Part shown: in pieces, positions 1 through 5,312 of the stretch
Layout: every line of letters starts with the position of its first letter
Numbering within the stretch: position 1 is the first letter of the stretch
NCBI GenBank assembly: GCA_029882955.1
Contig: JAOUJX010000202.1
Span: 1-7,450, forward strand
Origin: Gammaproteobacteria bacterium
GTDB lineage: Bacteria; Pseudomonadota; Gammaproteobacteria; GCA-001735895
DNA length: 7,450 bases
Reading direction: 5' to 3'
Notes under the pieces: model-generated
What the model saw: the letters and a program-made list of their open reading frames with translations, nothing else
Told to the model about the DNA's origin: nothing
The model's database searches: none
Translations under genes and position numbers: made by a program

Positions 1-802
1 AATAGCGGTTGGCCGTGTTTCCCAAAATATAAAATATCGGAGTTAACGAAAACCACATTCCGAACTCTGCTGGTGACACGTCAAGTCGACCATATTGGTA
101 AGGCAGAAACCCGAGCATCGAGAAAAACATACCGACCTGCATGCCATTAGTTAAGGCAAAGCCCAGGTAGACCGGCCTTCGCAAGACGTTGCTATAGGCT
201 GATATAAGACTTACCAGGCTGATAGAATCAACTCGATGTAAATTAGTTTCCTTCAGGGTTTGCAGGGCCACGATGAGTAACACTATCCCGGCGATGGCTA
301 TGACCAGCATCGTACTTTGCCACCCACCCCACTCAGCTAGCAATCCCCCAAAAGTGAGCGCCAGAACAGGCACGATCGCCATAATGGTCTGGGCGGTGGA
401 CATGCTGCGTGCGGCATCCTGTCGGTCAAAACAGTCATTGATGATCGCTCTGCCCATGGACAGGCAGGCGGCGGCGCCGAGGCCCTGGATTACCCGGTAC
501 AGGGTCAACGACTCAATGGTATTGGAAAAAACAGCAGCAATCCCCCCGAGGCTGAATAGCGCTGCACCAAATAACAGGACTGGTCGGCGCCCTAGCCAGT
601 CTGATACCGTGCCATAGATCAATTGTCCTGCGGACAAAGCGATCAGGTAGGCTGTCAGCAGCAATTGAACCGCAGTAGACGTGCTCCCGGTGTCAGCCAT
701 CACAAGGGGTAAGGCCGGGCTGATTAATGTCATGCCACCTACCGCACTGGCAAAGGCGATGGCAATAAACCAGACGGGCGGGGCGGGTGCGCGATGAGTC
801 AT
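1..802 (-). CDS. Bcr/CflA-type MFS drug exporter, 5' part (C-terminus beyond window)
   Basis: Inner-membrane proton-coupled exporter of the drug:H+ antiporter-1 type, by family. The reading frame is open from ATG at 802 to the window edge (267 codons); Bcr-like proteins are about 400 residues, so roughly the last third is missing. Seen: hydrophobic helices throughout; first-helix sequence MTLISPALPLVM; the MFS motif A between helices 2 and 3, GTVSDWLGRRP, at residues 64-74; then RVIQGLGAAA, typical of helix 4 in Bcr/CflA proteins. An in-frame TAA lies at 814-812, four codons upstream, so 802 is the only sensible ATG. The ribosome binding site is weak. The gene upstream on this strand is a decayed oxidoreductase, so there is no tight operon. 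Substrate cannot be told; chloramphenicol, bicyclomycin or sulfonamide export are family examples only. Confidence 0.88.
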   Translation of the reverse strand, partial: MTHRAPAPPVWFIAIAFASAVGGMTLISPALPLVMADTGSTSTAVQLLLTAYLIALSAGQLIYGTVSDWLGRRPVLLFGAALFSLGGIAAVFSNTIESLTLYRVIQGLGAAACLSMGRAIINDCFDRQDAARSMSTAQTIMAIVPVLALTFGGLLAEWGGWQSTMLVIAIAGIVLLIVALQTLKETNLHRVDSISLVSLISAYSNVLRRPVYLGFALTNGMQVGMFFSMLGFLPYQYGRLDVSPAEFGMWFSLTPIFYILGNTANRY

Positions 803-861
803 GGACGTAATTTAAATTGAAGCCGGTGAATTTTGTTCGTTGAGTATATCGACTTTCAATT

Positions 862-1110
862 TTATTTCGCGGCTTGTGATTTTTTGCTGGCCAGCATTAG
901 TAGCAAGGCGAGACTGGAATTACCACTCGGTCCGGTGGCTCCAGCGGTAAACGGTTTGGAGCAGAAACCGATTGCACGTTCCGAATCAGTTTTGAATCGG
1001 CTTCCATCGCGTATTCAGCCAGCAACTTGCCCGAAATGGATCCTCGAGGCAGGCCGACACCGCAGTAACCTGGCGAGGCGAACAAGCCCGGCTCGAGTTC
1101 CGGCATTAAT
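862..1110 (-). pseudogene. C-terminal remnant of an FAD-dependent (DAO-type) oxidoreductase
   Basis: Reading leftward just after the stop of the monooxygenase gene, the translation gives LMPELEPGLFASPGYCGVG followed by LPRGSISGKLLAEYAM. This resembles the C-terminal FAD-binding segment of DadA/PuuB-like amine or amino acid oxidoreductases (PGLF..GY.G.G....G..LAEY). It continues through NRLPLEP near 945, after which the original frame soon stops (TAA at 899-897). A second frame continues as GATGPSGNSSLALLLMLASK and ends at TAA 864-862, which suits the usual end of such proteins and implies a frameshift near 940. The N-terminal ~300 residues, including the Rossmann GxGxxG motif, are absent. The family assignment is from memory of motif patterns; the decay is inferred from truncation plus frame change. 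Confidence 0.5.
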
Positions 1111-2121
1111 TTATTTCTGTAAATCAAAGGCTTCGGAAAGTAATCGGTATGAATGGCGTCGATCATCGTCATCATAGGCCCAGGTAAGAACCACAATTTC
1201 GTCTACTTCAAACATAGATGCCAGCGACTTTAATGAGCTTGCTACCTGCTCTTTCGTACCAATGATGGCTTCTGATGTTAAACGTTGCAGGATAGTCTTT
1301 TCCTGCGGGGCGTATTCGAAAGTATCAACCACTTCAGGTGGATGTAGCGGCTCTATACCGCCCTGATCCCGCGTCAGTTTCCAGTGTAATCTGGGTTTAA
1401 ATATACGGTGAGCTTTGGCCTCTGAGTCAGCCGCCAGAGCCCATACGCAGATACTGGTAAGTGGCTCAGGAAATCGTTCACTGGGCTGGTAATTCTGGCG
1501 ATAAACATCAAGGGCTCGTTGAGTGCCCTGGCCATCGGTTATAAAGTAGGCAAAACAGTAGGGCATACCAAAATGAGCCGCTAATCGAGCACCATAATCG
1601 GATGTGCCAAGCATCCAGGCTTCGGGTGACGTGTTGCTTTTCGGGTGGGCCTGTAGGCTTCGAAAAGGGTGTTGATCAGCCAGCGGCTGATTGGAAACCC
1701 ACGACATCAAATCATGAACGTTCTGCGGAAAGTTTTCTGAATTACTCCGTCCATTCGGGTTTAGAGCCTGTCCTGTCAGGCCATCTGACCCAGGGGCACG
1801 GCCAAGACCCATATCAATTCTGCCTGGTGCTATTGCATCTAGAACGCGAAACTGCTCGGCAACTTTAAAGGCTGAATAGTGCGGCAACATAATCCCCGCA
1901 CTGCCGATTCGAATGCGATTGGTCATCTGAGCAATTGCCGCCATCGTAATTTCCGGTGCAGTACCTAGAATGGTTGGGTGATTGTGATGCTCGGATAACC
2001 AGAAGCGATGAAACCCGAGGTCTTCACAAAGCCTGGCCAGTGCTATGGTATCGCGGATTGCCTGATCTTCCGGTTTTCCAAAAACTGCGATAGATTGATC
2101 GAGAACAGAAAACTTAATCAT
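1111..2121 (-). CDS. Luciferase-like flavin monooxygenase (LLM class, MsnO8/YhbW type)
   Basis: Predicted cytosolic FMN-dependent TIM-barrel oxidoreductase of the bacterial luciferase superfamily, group of E. coli YhbW. It is 336 residues, about the family length, and looks complete. Seen: N-terminal strand FSVLDQS (residues 4-10); the segment GFHRFWLSEHHN (36-47) holding the conserved E-H-H; IRIGSAGIMLPHYSAFKVAEQ (from 70); and APGRIDMGLGRAPGSD (98-113), the signature that follows the flavin-binding part of these proteins. The C-terminus SYRLLSEAF is the usual family ending. The ATG at 2121 has a modest CAGG at 2133-2130. No luxB-like partner or flavin reductase gene is in view, so true luminescence is unlikely. 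Its substrate is unknown. The stop abuts the oxidoreductase remnant, a likely old recombination junction. Confidence 0.9.
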   Translation of the reverse strand: MIKFSVLDQSIAVFGKPEDQAIRDTIALARLCEDLGFHRFWLSEHHNHPTILGTAPEITMAAIAQMTNRIRIGSAGIMLPHYSAFKVAEQFRVLDAIAPGRIDMGLGRAPGSDGLTGQALNPNGRSNSENFPQNVHDLMSWVSNQPLADQHPFRSLQAHPKSNTSPEAWMLGTSDYGARLAAHFGMPYCFAYFITDGQGTQRALDVYRQNYQPSERFPEPLTSICVWALAADSEAKAHRIFKPRLHWKLTRDQGGIEPLHPPEVVDTFEYAPQEKTILQRLTSEAIIGTKEQVASSLKSLASMFEVDEIVVLTWAYDDDDRRHSYRLLSEAFDLQK

Positions 2122-2132
2122 TTCATATGCCT

Positions 2133-2147
2133 GTTTAAATATTAAAC
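2133..2147. promoter_or_regulatory. 15-bp palindrome upstream of the monooxygenase gene
   Basis: Perfect inverted repeat GTTTAA-ATA-TTAAAC, 12-26 bases upstream of the monooxygenase ATG. Its size, symmetry and place suit an operator for a dimeric repressor, or an A/T-rich -10 region. AT-rich palindromes of this length also occur by chance, so the call is tentative. Confidence 0.3.
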
Positions 2148-2243
2148 GATTATCCGTCAGAAATTTTAATCGATCTACCAGAATAGAACTTAATTTATGG
2201 AATGGATATTTTCAGAACAAAGTCTCATAACCCCATAAAATCG

Positions 2244-2272
2244 TTTAGTGCTGATGTTCAGGCTCTTATAAT
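2244..2272 (+). promoter_or_regulatory. Candidate sigma-70 promoter for the GGDEF-EAL gene
   Basis: A perfect -10 hexamer TATAAT at 2267-2272, preceded at a 17-base spacing by TTTAGT (2244-2249), a poor match (3 of 6) to TTGACA. Transcription from here would start near 2279 and leave an untranslated leader of about 155 bases before the ATG at 2436. The leader has a short stem, CGGCC-TAATT-GGTCG, near 2290-2304. Confidence 0.35.
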
Positions 2273-2435
2273 CGCGGGTCTTAAAAATCGGCCTAATTGG
2301 TCGCCGGGTAGATAGGGCGAGAGCAGTTCGTCATAAAAAATATACGACAAAACACATCAGCAGATTTAATCGGTAGAGCCTATGTGAGGCGTTAAATTAT
2401 CGGTCTATGGAACTAATTTCGATGAAAATCCTATA

Positions 2436-4325
2436 ATGTATTATCTGGGTCCAGATCCCTCGCAAAAGTCATTGTTTGCCGAGATTAGGCGGTTACGGGA
2501 AGAACTTGCCAAAGTTAAAGTAGACTCAATGCTTAGCGTCGAGCAATACAACCTGTTGTTTCAGAATTTACCACTGGGCGCACAAGAAGAAGATTATTCA
2601 CCAATTAAAAAGGAAGTTGATAGACTTAAATCCGATGGTGTTGAAAATTTAGAAGACTATTTCCTGAGCAACCCCGTTCTACTGCGTAATTTGGTCAGTC
2701 GCGTAAAGATAACCAGCGTCAATAAAGCCTTGCTTGATATCCATAGTGCTGACTCAAAAGAAGATTTCCTACGGGAGGAAGTTAATCTCGATAAATGGTG
2801 GAATGATAAGTGGGTTGAATATTACTCAGCCGAGATTGCATTTCTGGCAGAGAATAACACTTACTTCGAAATAGAGCGTATTGACACTAATATCAATGGG
2901 GACTCTTTTGTATCTCGCAGCATTTCATTTCTGGTAGCCGGTTACGAAGAATCCTGGGAACGGGTAATAATTCTGCACGAGGATATAAGCGTCCGTAAGA
3001 AAGCAGACGCCAGGCTTCGATATCAGGCTAGCCATGATAGCCTGACTGATTTAATTAATCGTAGCGAGTTTGAACACCGGGTTAAACGTTTATTATCAAC
3101 TTTGCAACAACGAAAGGGTAGTCACGCACTGTGTTTTCTGGATCTTGATCAGTTCAAGGTAATTAATGATACCTGTGGCCATATCGCAGGTGATGAGCTA
3201 TTACGCCAGCTTGCCCGGGTACTCCAGGAGGAGGTGAGAAACCGTGATAACTTGTCGAGACTTGGCGGCGATGAGTTTGGCGTATTAATGGAAGATTGCT
3301 CATTAGAGCAAGCGATAAGGGTAACTAATACGCTGCAACAGGCAATAGAGGGCTTTCAATTCTACTGGGAAGGGCAATCGTTTCGAATTGGAGTGAGTAT
3401 TGGGTTGGTCGCAATAAACCAGGATACGACCAATTTTATTGAATTAATGAAACAGGCCGATACAGCCTGTTTCATGGCGAAGGACTTAGGTCGCAATCGG
3501 ATTCATATCTATCAGCCAAATGATGCTGACGTCGCACGGCGCCTTGGTCAGATGCAATTAGTCGCTGGTATTAACCGGGCCCTGGAAGAAAACCGCTTCT
3601 GCCTCTACGCCCAGCCTATCGTATCGATGAATAATAGTTCTCACAGGCATTATGAAATGTTGCTCAGAATGACCGATGAAAATGGCAGCATCGTAGGTGC
3701 TAATATATTTATGTCGGCAGCCGAGCGATATGGATTGATGGGAAAGCTTGATTGCTGGGTTATAGAGAATGCACTCGCTTTACTGGTAGAGAATCCTACT
3801 TTTTTTGAGGAAATTGAATTTGTCTCGATTAATCTCTCGGGTGAGTCATTATCGAGTAGCGACTTTCTCGATTTCATCGTTACTCAACTTGATAATAGTG
3901 GCATTGATGCCAGCAAGATTTGCTTCGAAGTTACTGAGACCCTGGCTATCTCTAATTTGCCCGCTGCTACAAATTTCATCTCTACCTTAAAAGCTATAGG
4001 CTGTTATTTTGCCCTGGATGATTTTGGTAGCGGACTGTCATCTTTTGAATATTTAAAAAACCTGGAGGTCGATTATCTAAAAATCGATGGCATGTTTGTA
4101 AAGGATATTGTTGACGACCCTATCGACCGTGCATTAGTAAAATCGATTAACGAAATAGGCCAGATCATGGGCTTGAAAACAATCGCTGAATATGTCGAGT
4201 CAGATGAAATCAGGCAGTTGTTAAAAGAGATTGGAGTTGATTATGTACAGGGTAATAGTGTCGGAGAGCCAAAGTCATTCGATGAAATAATCGATTTGTC
4301 GGTATTCAAAATACCGACATGCTAA
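2436..4325 (+). CDS. PAS-GGDEF-EAL cyclic-di-GMP synthase/phosphodiesterase
   Basis: Cytosolic cyclic-di-GMP turnover protein of 629 residues with no membrane segment or signal peptide. Order: a short charged helix (about 10-30), a divergent PAS-like sensor region (about 35-190) ending in the usual linker HEDISVRKKADARLRY, GGDEF domain (about 200-360, from HDSLTDLINR) and EAL domain (about 383-618). The cyclase motif GGDEF is intact (277-281), with an RxxD inhibitory site R268-N-R-D271 five residues before it. In the EAL domain the signature reads EML (E407-L409) instead of EAL; N466, E498, D528-D529 in DDFGSG, K549, E585 and Q605 all match catalytic or metal ligands of active phosphodiesterases. 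By motifs both activities are possible; the net direction cannot be read. ATG 2436 is the only ATG in frame after the upstream stop at 2385, and its ribosome binding site is weak. Confidence 0.93.
   Translation: MYYLGPDPSQKSLFAEIRRLREELAKVKVDSMLSVEQYNLLFQNLPLGAQEEDYSPIKKEVDRLKSDGVENLEDYFLSNPVLLRNLVSRVKITSVNKALLDIHSADSKEDFLREEVNLDKWWNDKWVEYYSAEIAFLAENNTYFEIERIDTNINGDSFVSRSISFLVAGYEESWERVIILHEDISVRKKADARLRYQASHDSLTDLINRSEFEHRVKRLLSTLQQRKGSHALCFLDLDQFKVINDTCGHIAGDELLRQLARVLQEEVRNRDNLSRLGGDEFGVLMEDCSLEQAIRVTNTLQQAIEGFQFYWEGQSFRIGVSIGLVAINQDTTNFIELMKQADTACFMAKDLGRNRIHIYQPNDADVARRLGQMQLVAGINRALEENRFCLYAQPIVSMNNSSHRHYEMLLRMTDENGSIVGANIFMSAAERYGLMGKLDCWVIENALALLVENPTFFEEIEFVSINLSGESLSSSDFLDFIVTQLDNSGIDASKICFEVTETLAISNLPAATNFISTLKAIGCYFALDDFGSGLSSFEYLKNLEVDYLKIDGMFVKDIVDDPIDRALVKSINEIGQIMGLKTIAEYVESDEIRQLLKEIGVDYVQGNSVGEPKSFDEIIDLSVFKIPTC
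4297..4319. other. Perfect 10-bp hairpin at the 3' end of the GGDEF-EAL gene
   Basis: TGTCGGTATT (4297-4306), loop CAA, AATACCGACA (4310-4319), ending just before the TAA at 4323-4325. No T-run follows on the + strand, so it is not a standard intrinsic terminator. It may stabilise the 3' end of the transcript or be a protein site. Confidence 0.55.
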
Positions 4326-4400
4326 TGACTTTGATGCGACCACCGGCGGTACTGTGTCGCTCATCTAATCGAGAAAAAAATCTGGGTTGAAAATATATTA

Positions 4401-4419
4401 GTGACTAACCGGCAGTCAC
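4401..4419 (-). terminator. Weak hairpin over the stop codon of the small membrane protein gene
   Basis: On the minus strand GTGACT, a 7-base loop, then AGTCAC, followed by TAATATATTTTC, which is T-rich but not a true T-run. The hairpin includes the last codons and the TAG. It could be a poor terminator for the 4590-4405 gene. Confidence 0.25.
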
Positions 4420-4590
4420 AAATATTTGAATAAGCGATAGTATGGTAGTGAATACCAGAGCTGACAGGAATAATAGATATGCTTTTTCGAAGTTCCTCTT
4501 TTTCAAGGCTATGGTTTCTTCAATATTATTTTCTATTTCCTCTGGTGTTCTATCAAAATCATTTAAAGGTGAGGCCTGGATTGTAACCAA
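4405..4590 (-). CDS. Small single-span membrane protein, function unknown
   Basis: A 61-residue protein of no family I recognise. The first ~33 residues are hydrophilic and acidic (TPEEIENNIEETIA); a basic stretch KKRNFEK then precedes one hydrophobic helix (about 37-58, AYLLFLSALVFTTILSLIQI) and a three-residue tail. By the positive-inside rule the N-terminus should be cytoplasmic and the protein anchored in the inner membrane. The start is TTG at 4590-4588, supported by AGGAG at 4602-4598 with a 7-base spacer. That is the main reason to believe this gene; an ATG slightly upstream (4610-4608) is in another frame. It is transcribed toward the cyclic-di-GMP gene, with 79 bases between the two stops. 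The combination of clear start signal and clean membrane helix makes a real gene likely; the role is unknown. Confidence 0.6.
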   Translation of the reverse strand: MVTIQASPLNDFDRTPEEIENNIEETIALKKRNFEKAYLLFLSALVFTTILSLIQIFVTAG

Positions 4591-4597
4591 TGTACTG

Positions 4598-4602
4598 CTC
4601 CT
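4598..4602 (-). promoter_or_regulatory. Strong ribosome binding site that fixes a TTG start
   Basis: AGGAG on the minus strand, seven bases before TTG 4590-4588. It decides the start of the 61-residue membrane protein, for which no in-frame ATG exists nearby. Confidence 0.6.
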
Positions 4603-4860
4603 ATCATATGGTTGAATTTATGCTTAAGCTGGAATTTTTTAATCGGGACAATTTTTATTATTCATCGTCGAAGTAATCTTTAGCGAAGGTATTCTCGCTG
4701 AAGATATTACGACCTGTCTATAAAAGAAGTTCACTTATCTGTTGATCTTGTTCCCACTATGAAAAGGCGGCATTACCCTTTTACTTACCAAAAAAAACCG
4801 AAAAAGGTAGTGACTCCTTATAGCCCTTTCACCATACCCCTGGAACGAGCTTGTAGCGGA

Positions 4861-4888
4861 CACCTACACACGCAACTAGCACCTACAC
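4861..4888. repeat. Two direct copies of CACCTACAC, 19 bases apart
   Basis: Identical 9-mers at 4861-4869 and 4880-4888 in the C-rich part of the intergenic region, with a looser third relative (CACCCACGCC) at about 4897. The spacing is near two helical turns, so tandem protein sites are possible, but chance is not excluded. Confidence 0.35.
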
Positions 4889-4923
4889 GGAAAACACCCA
4901 CGCCAATAAGTATTTAAGCCAAA

Positions 4924-4949
4924 TTCATATACAACATATAGTGTATGAA
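4924..4949. promoter_or_regulatory. Inverted repeat, possible operator
   Basis: TTCATATAC (4924-4932), 8-base centre, GTGTATGAA (4941-4949). The arms are complementary at 8 of 9 positions, with the ninth a G-T pair in RNA. It lies about 90 bases upstream of the candidate promoter at 5036-5064. It could be a regulator site or a small RNA stem. Confidence 0.35.
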
Positions 4950-5035
4950 GAAGTGTTGATGCACAATACAACTCTAATTGAAAAATAGAGACTTTATTTT
5001 TTAATACAATAAGGTACAGTTCAGTGTTAAAGTTC

Positions 5036-5064
5036 TTTATAAGCTTTTTTATTGAAATTATAAT
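5036..5064 (+). promoter_or_regulatory. Candidate sigma-70 promoter for the TPP enzyme/TonB receptor unit
   Basis: TTTATA (5036-5041; 4 of 6 to TTGACA), 17-base spacer, TATAAT (5059-5064; perfect). The predicted transcript start near 5071 is about 23 bases before the GTG of the 58-residue frame and suits a unit running through the thiamine-diphosphate enzyme into the receptor gene. Confidence 0.5.
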
Positions 5065-5093
5065 ACCTGGCGGCACACTTTGTTATTGATAGC

Positions 5094-5270
5094 GTGAAAT
5101 TAAAAATTCTAGATAAATTGAGGGATATAACTGAAAAAGTAGATTTAATTATCGAAGAGACTACCGAGTTTAGTAGTGTAGGAAGAGCTAGTAAGGACGG
5201 GTATGTATCAGTTGGTCGTACACTACAGGATGATGTCGGGGAATATCGGGACCCGAATAAATCTGAATGA
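5094..5270 (+). CDS. Hypothetical 58-residue soluble protein
   Basis: Not recognised. It begins GTG at 5094 with KLKILDKLRDITEKVDLIIE, which would form a charged amphipathic helix, then a polar glycine-rich half (SVGRASKDGYVSVGRTLQDD) and a charged end at TGA 5268-5270. There is no signal peptide, membrane segment or cysteine. In favour of being real: placement just behind a good promoter, same strand as and 42 bases ahead of the thiamine-diphosphate enzyme gene, and a balanced protein-like composition. Against: no clear Shine-Dalgarno before the GTG and no other good start. An in-frame CTG at 5067 would lie upstream of the predicted transcript start. It may be a small partner of the downstream genes, but nothing in the sequence shows that. 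Confidence 0.45.
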   Translation: MKLKILDKLRDITEKVDLIIEETTEFSSVGRASKDGYVSVGRTLQDDVGEYRDPNKSE

Positions 5271-5300
5271 TAAAAACATTATGTCGACGTTATTTATTCT

Positions 5301-5304
5301 GGAG
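5301..5304 (+). promoter_or_regulatory. Ribosome binding site that fixes the TTG start of the TPP enzyme
   Basis: GGAG eight bases before TTG 5313-5315. No in-frame ATG or GTG lies between it and the conserved domain start (residue ~30) except inside the SKPE tail, so this site argues that the repeat tail is translated. Confidence 0.55.
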
Positions 5305-5312
5305 TAATAGTT

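Larger units (their letters stand above)
2122..2435. other. Divergent intergenic region, no gene found
   Basis: Separates the leftward monooxygenase from the rightward cyclic-di-GMP gene and must hold both promoters. Besides the palindrome and promoter candidate listed separately, I see only tiny open frames (for example 13 codons from 2198) and several short imperfect stems. No known riboswitch consensus could be fitted. Confidence 0.6.
4591..5093. other. Long intergenic region with repeats but no convincing gene
   Basis: It must contain the leftward promoter of the small membrane protein and the rightward promoter of the next unit. A stretch at about 4855-4905 is unusually C-rich on the + strand and A/C-poor on the other, unlike the AT-rich flanks. 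Short stems include AAAAGG/CCTTTT near 4762-4782 and AGCGA/TCGCT at 4682-4698. A 52-codon open frame (4759-4917) and a leftward frame (5076-4876) lack start signals and are not called. Confidence 0.5.

Noticed and set aside
1111..2121. True bacterial luciferase (luxA/luxB)
   Set aside because: The sequence matches the YhbW-like group, and no second subunit, fatty acid reductase or flavin reductase genes are nearby.
2273..2330. Fragments resembling a c-di-GMP-I (GEMM) riboswitch, such as CGGCCTAA and GCCGGGTAG, upstream of a GGDEF-EAL gene
   Set aside because: The invariant parts of the aptamer (the GCAC-AGGGCAAACC segment and the GACGCAAAGCC segment) are missing, so the resemblance is only to short common words.
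2432..2437. TATAAT overlapping the start codon of the GGDEF-EAL gene
   Set aside because: No -35 match at the right spacing. Transcription from it would need a start at the internal Met32, which has no ribosome binding site.
4759..4917. 52-codon + strand open frame beginning MKRRHYPFTYQKK
   Set aside because: No ribosome binding site, composition driven by A- and C-rich DNA, and no recognised family. It is kept only as part of the odd-composition block.
4876..5076. 66-codon leftward frame with GTG start
   Set aside because: No Shine-Dalgarno, overlaps the rightward promoter and inverted repeat, and has the Ile/Leu/Tyr/Lys bias of translated AT-rich noncoding DNA.
5281..5307. 8-residue open frame MSTLFILE before the TPP enzyme, considered as an ilv-type leader peptide
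   Set aside because: Too few branched-chain codons, no ribosome binding site and no following attenuator hairpin with T-run in the 5 bases left before the start.
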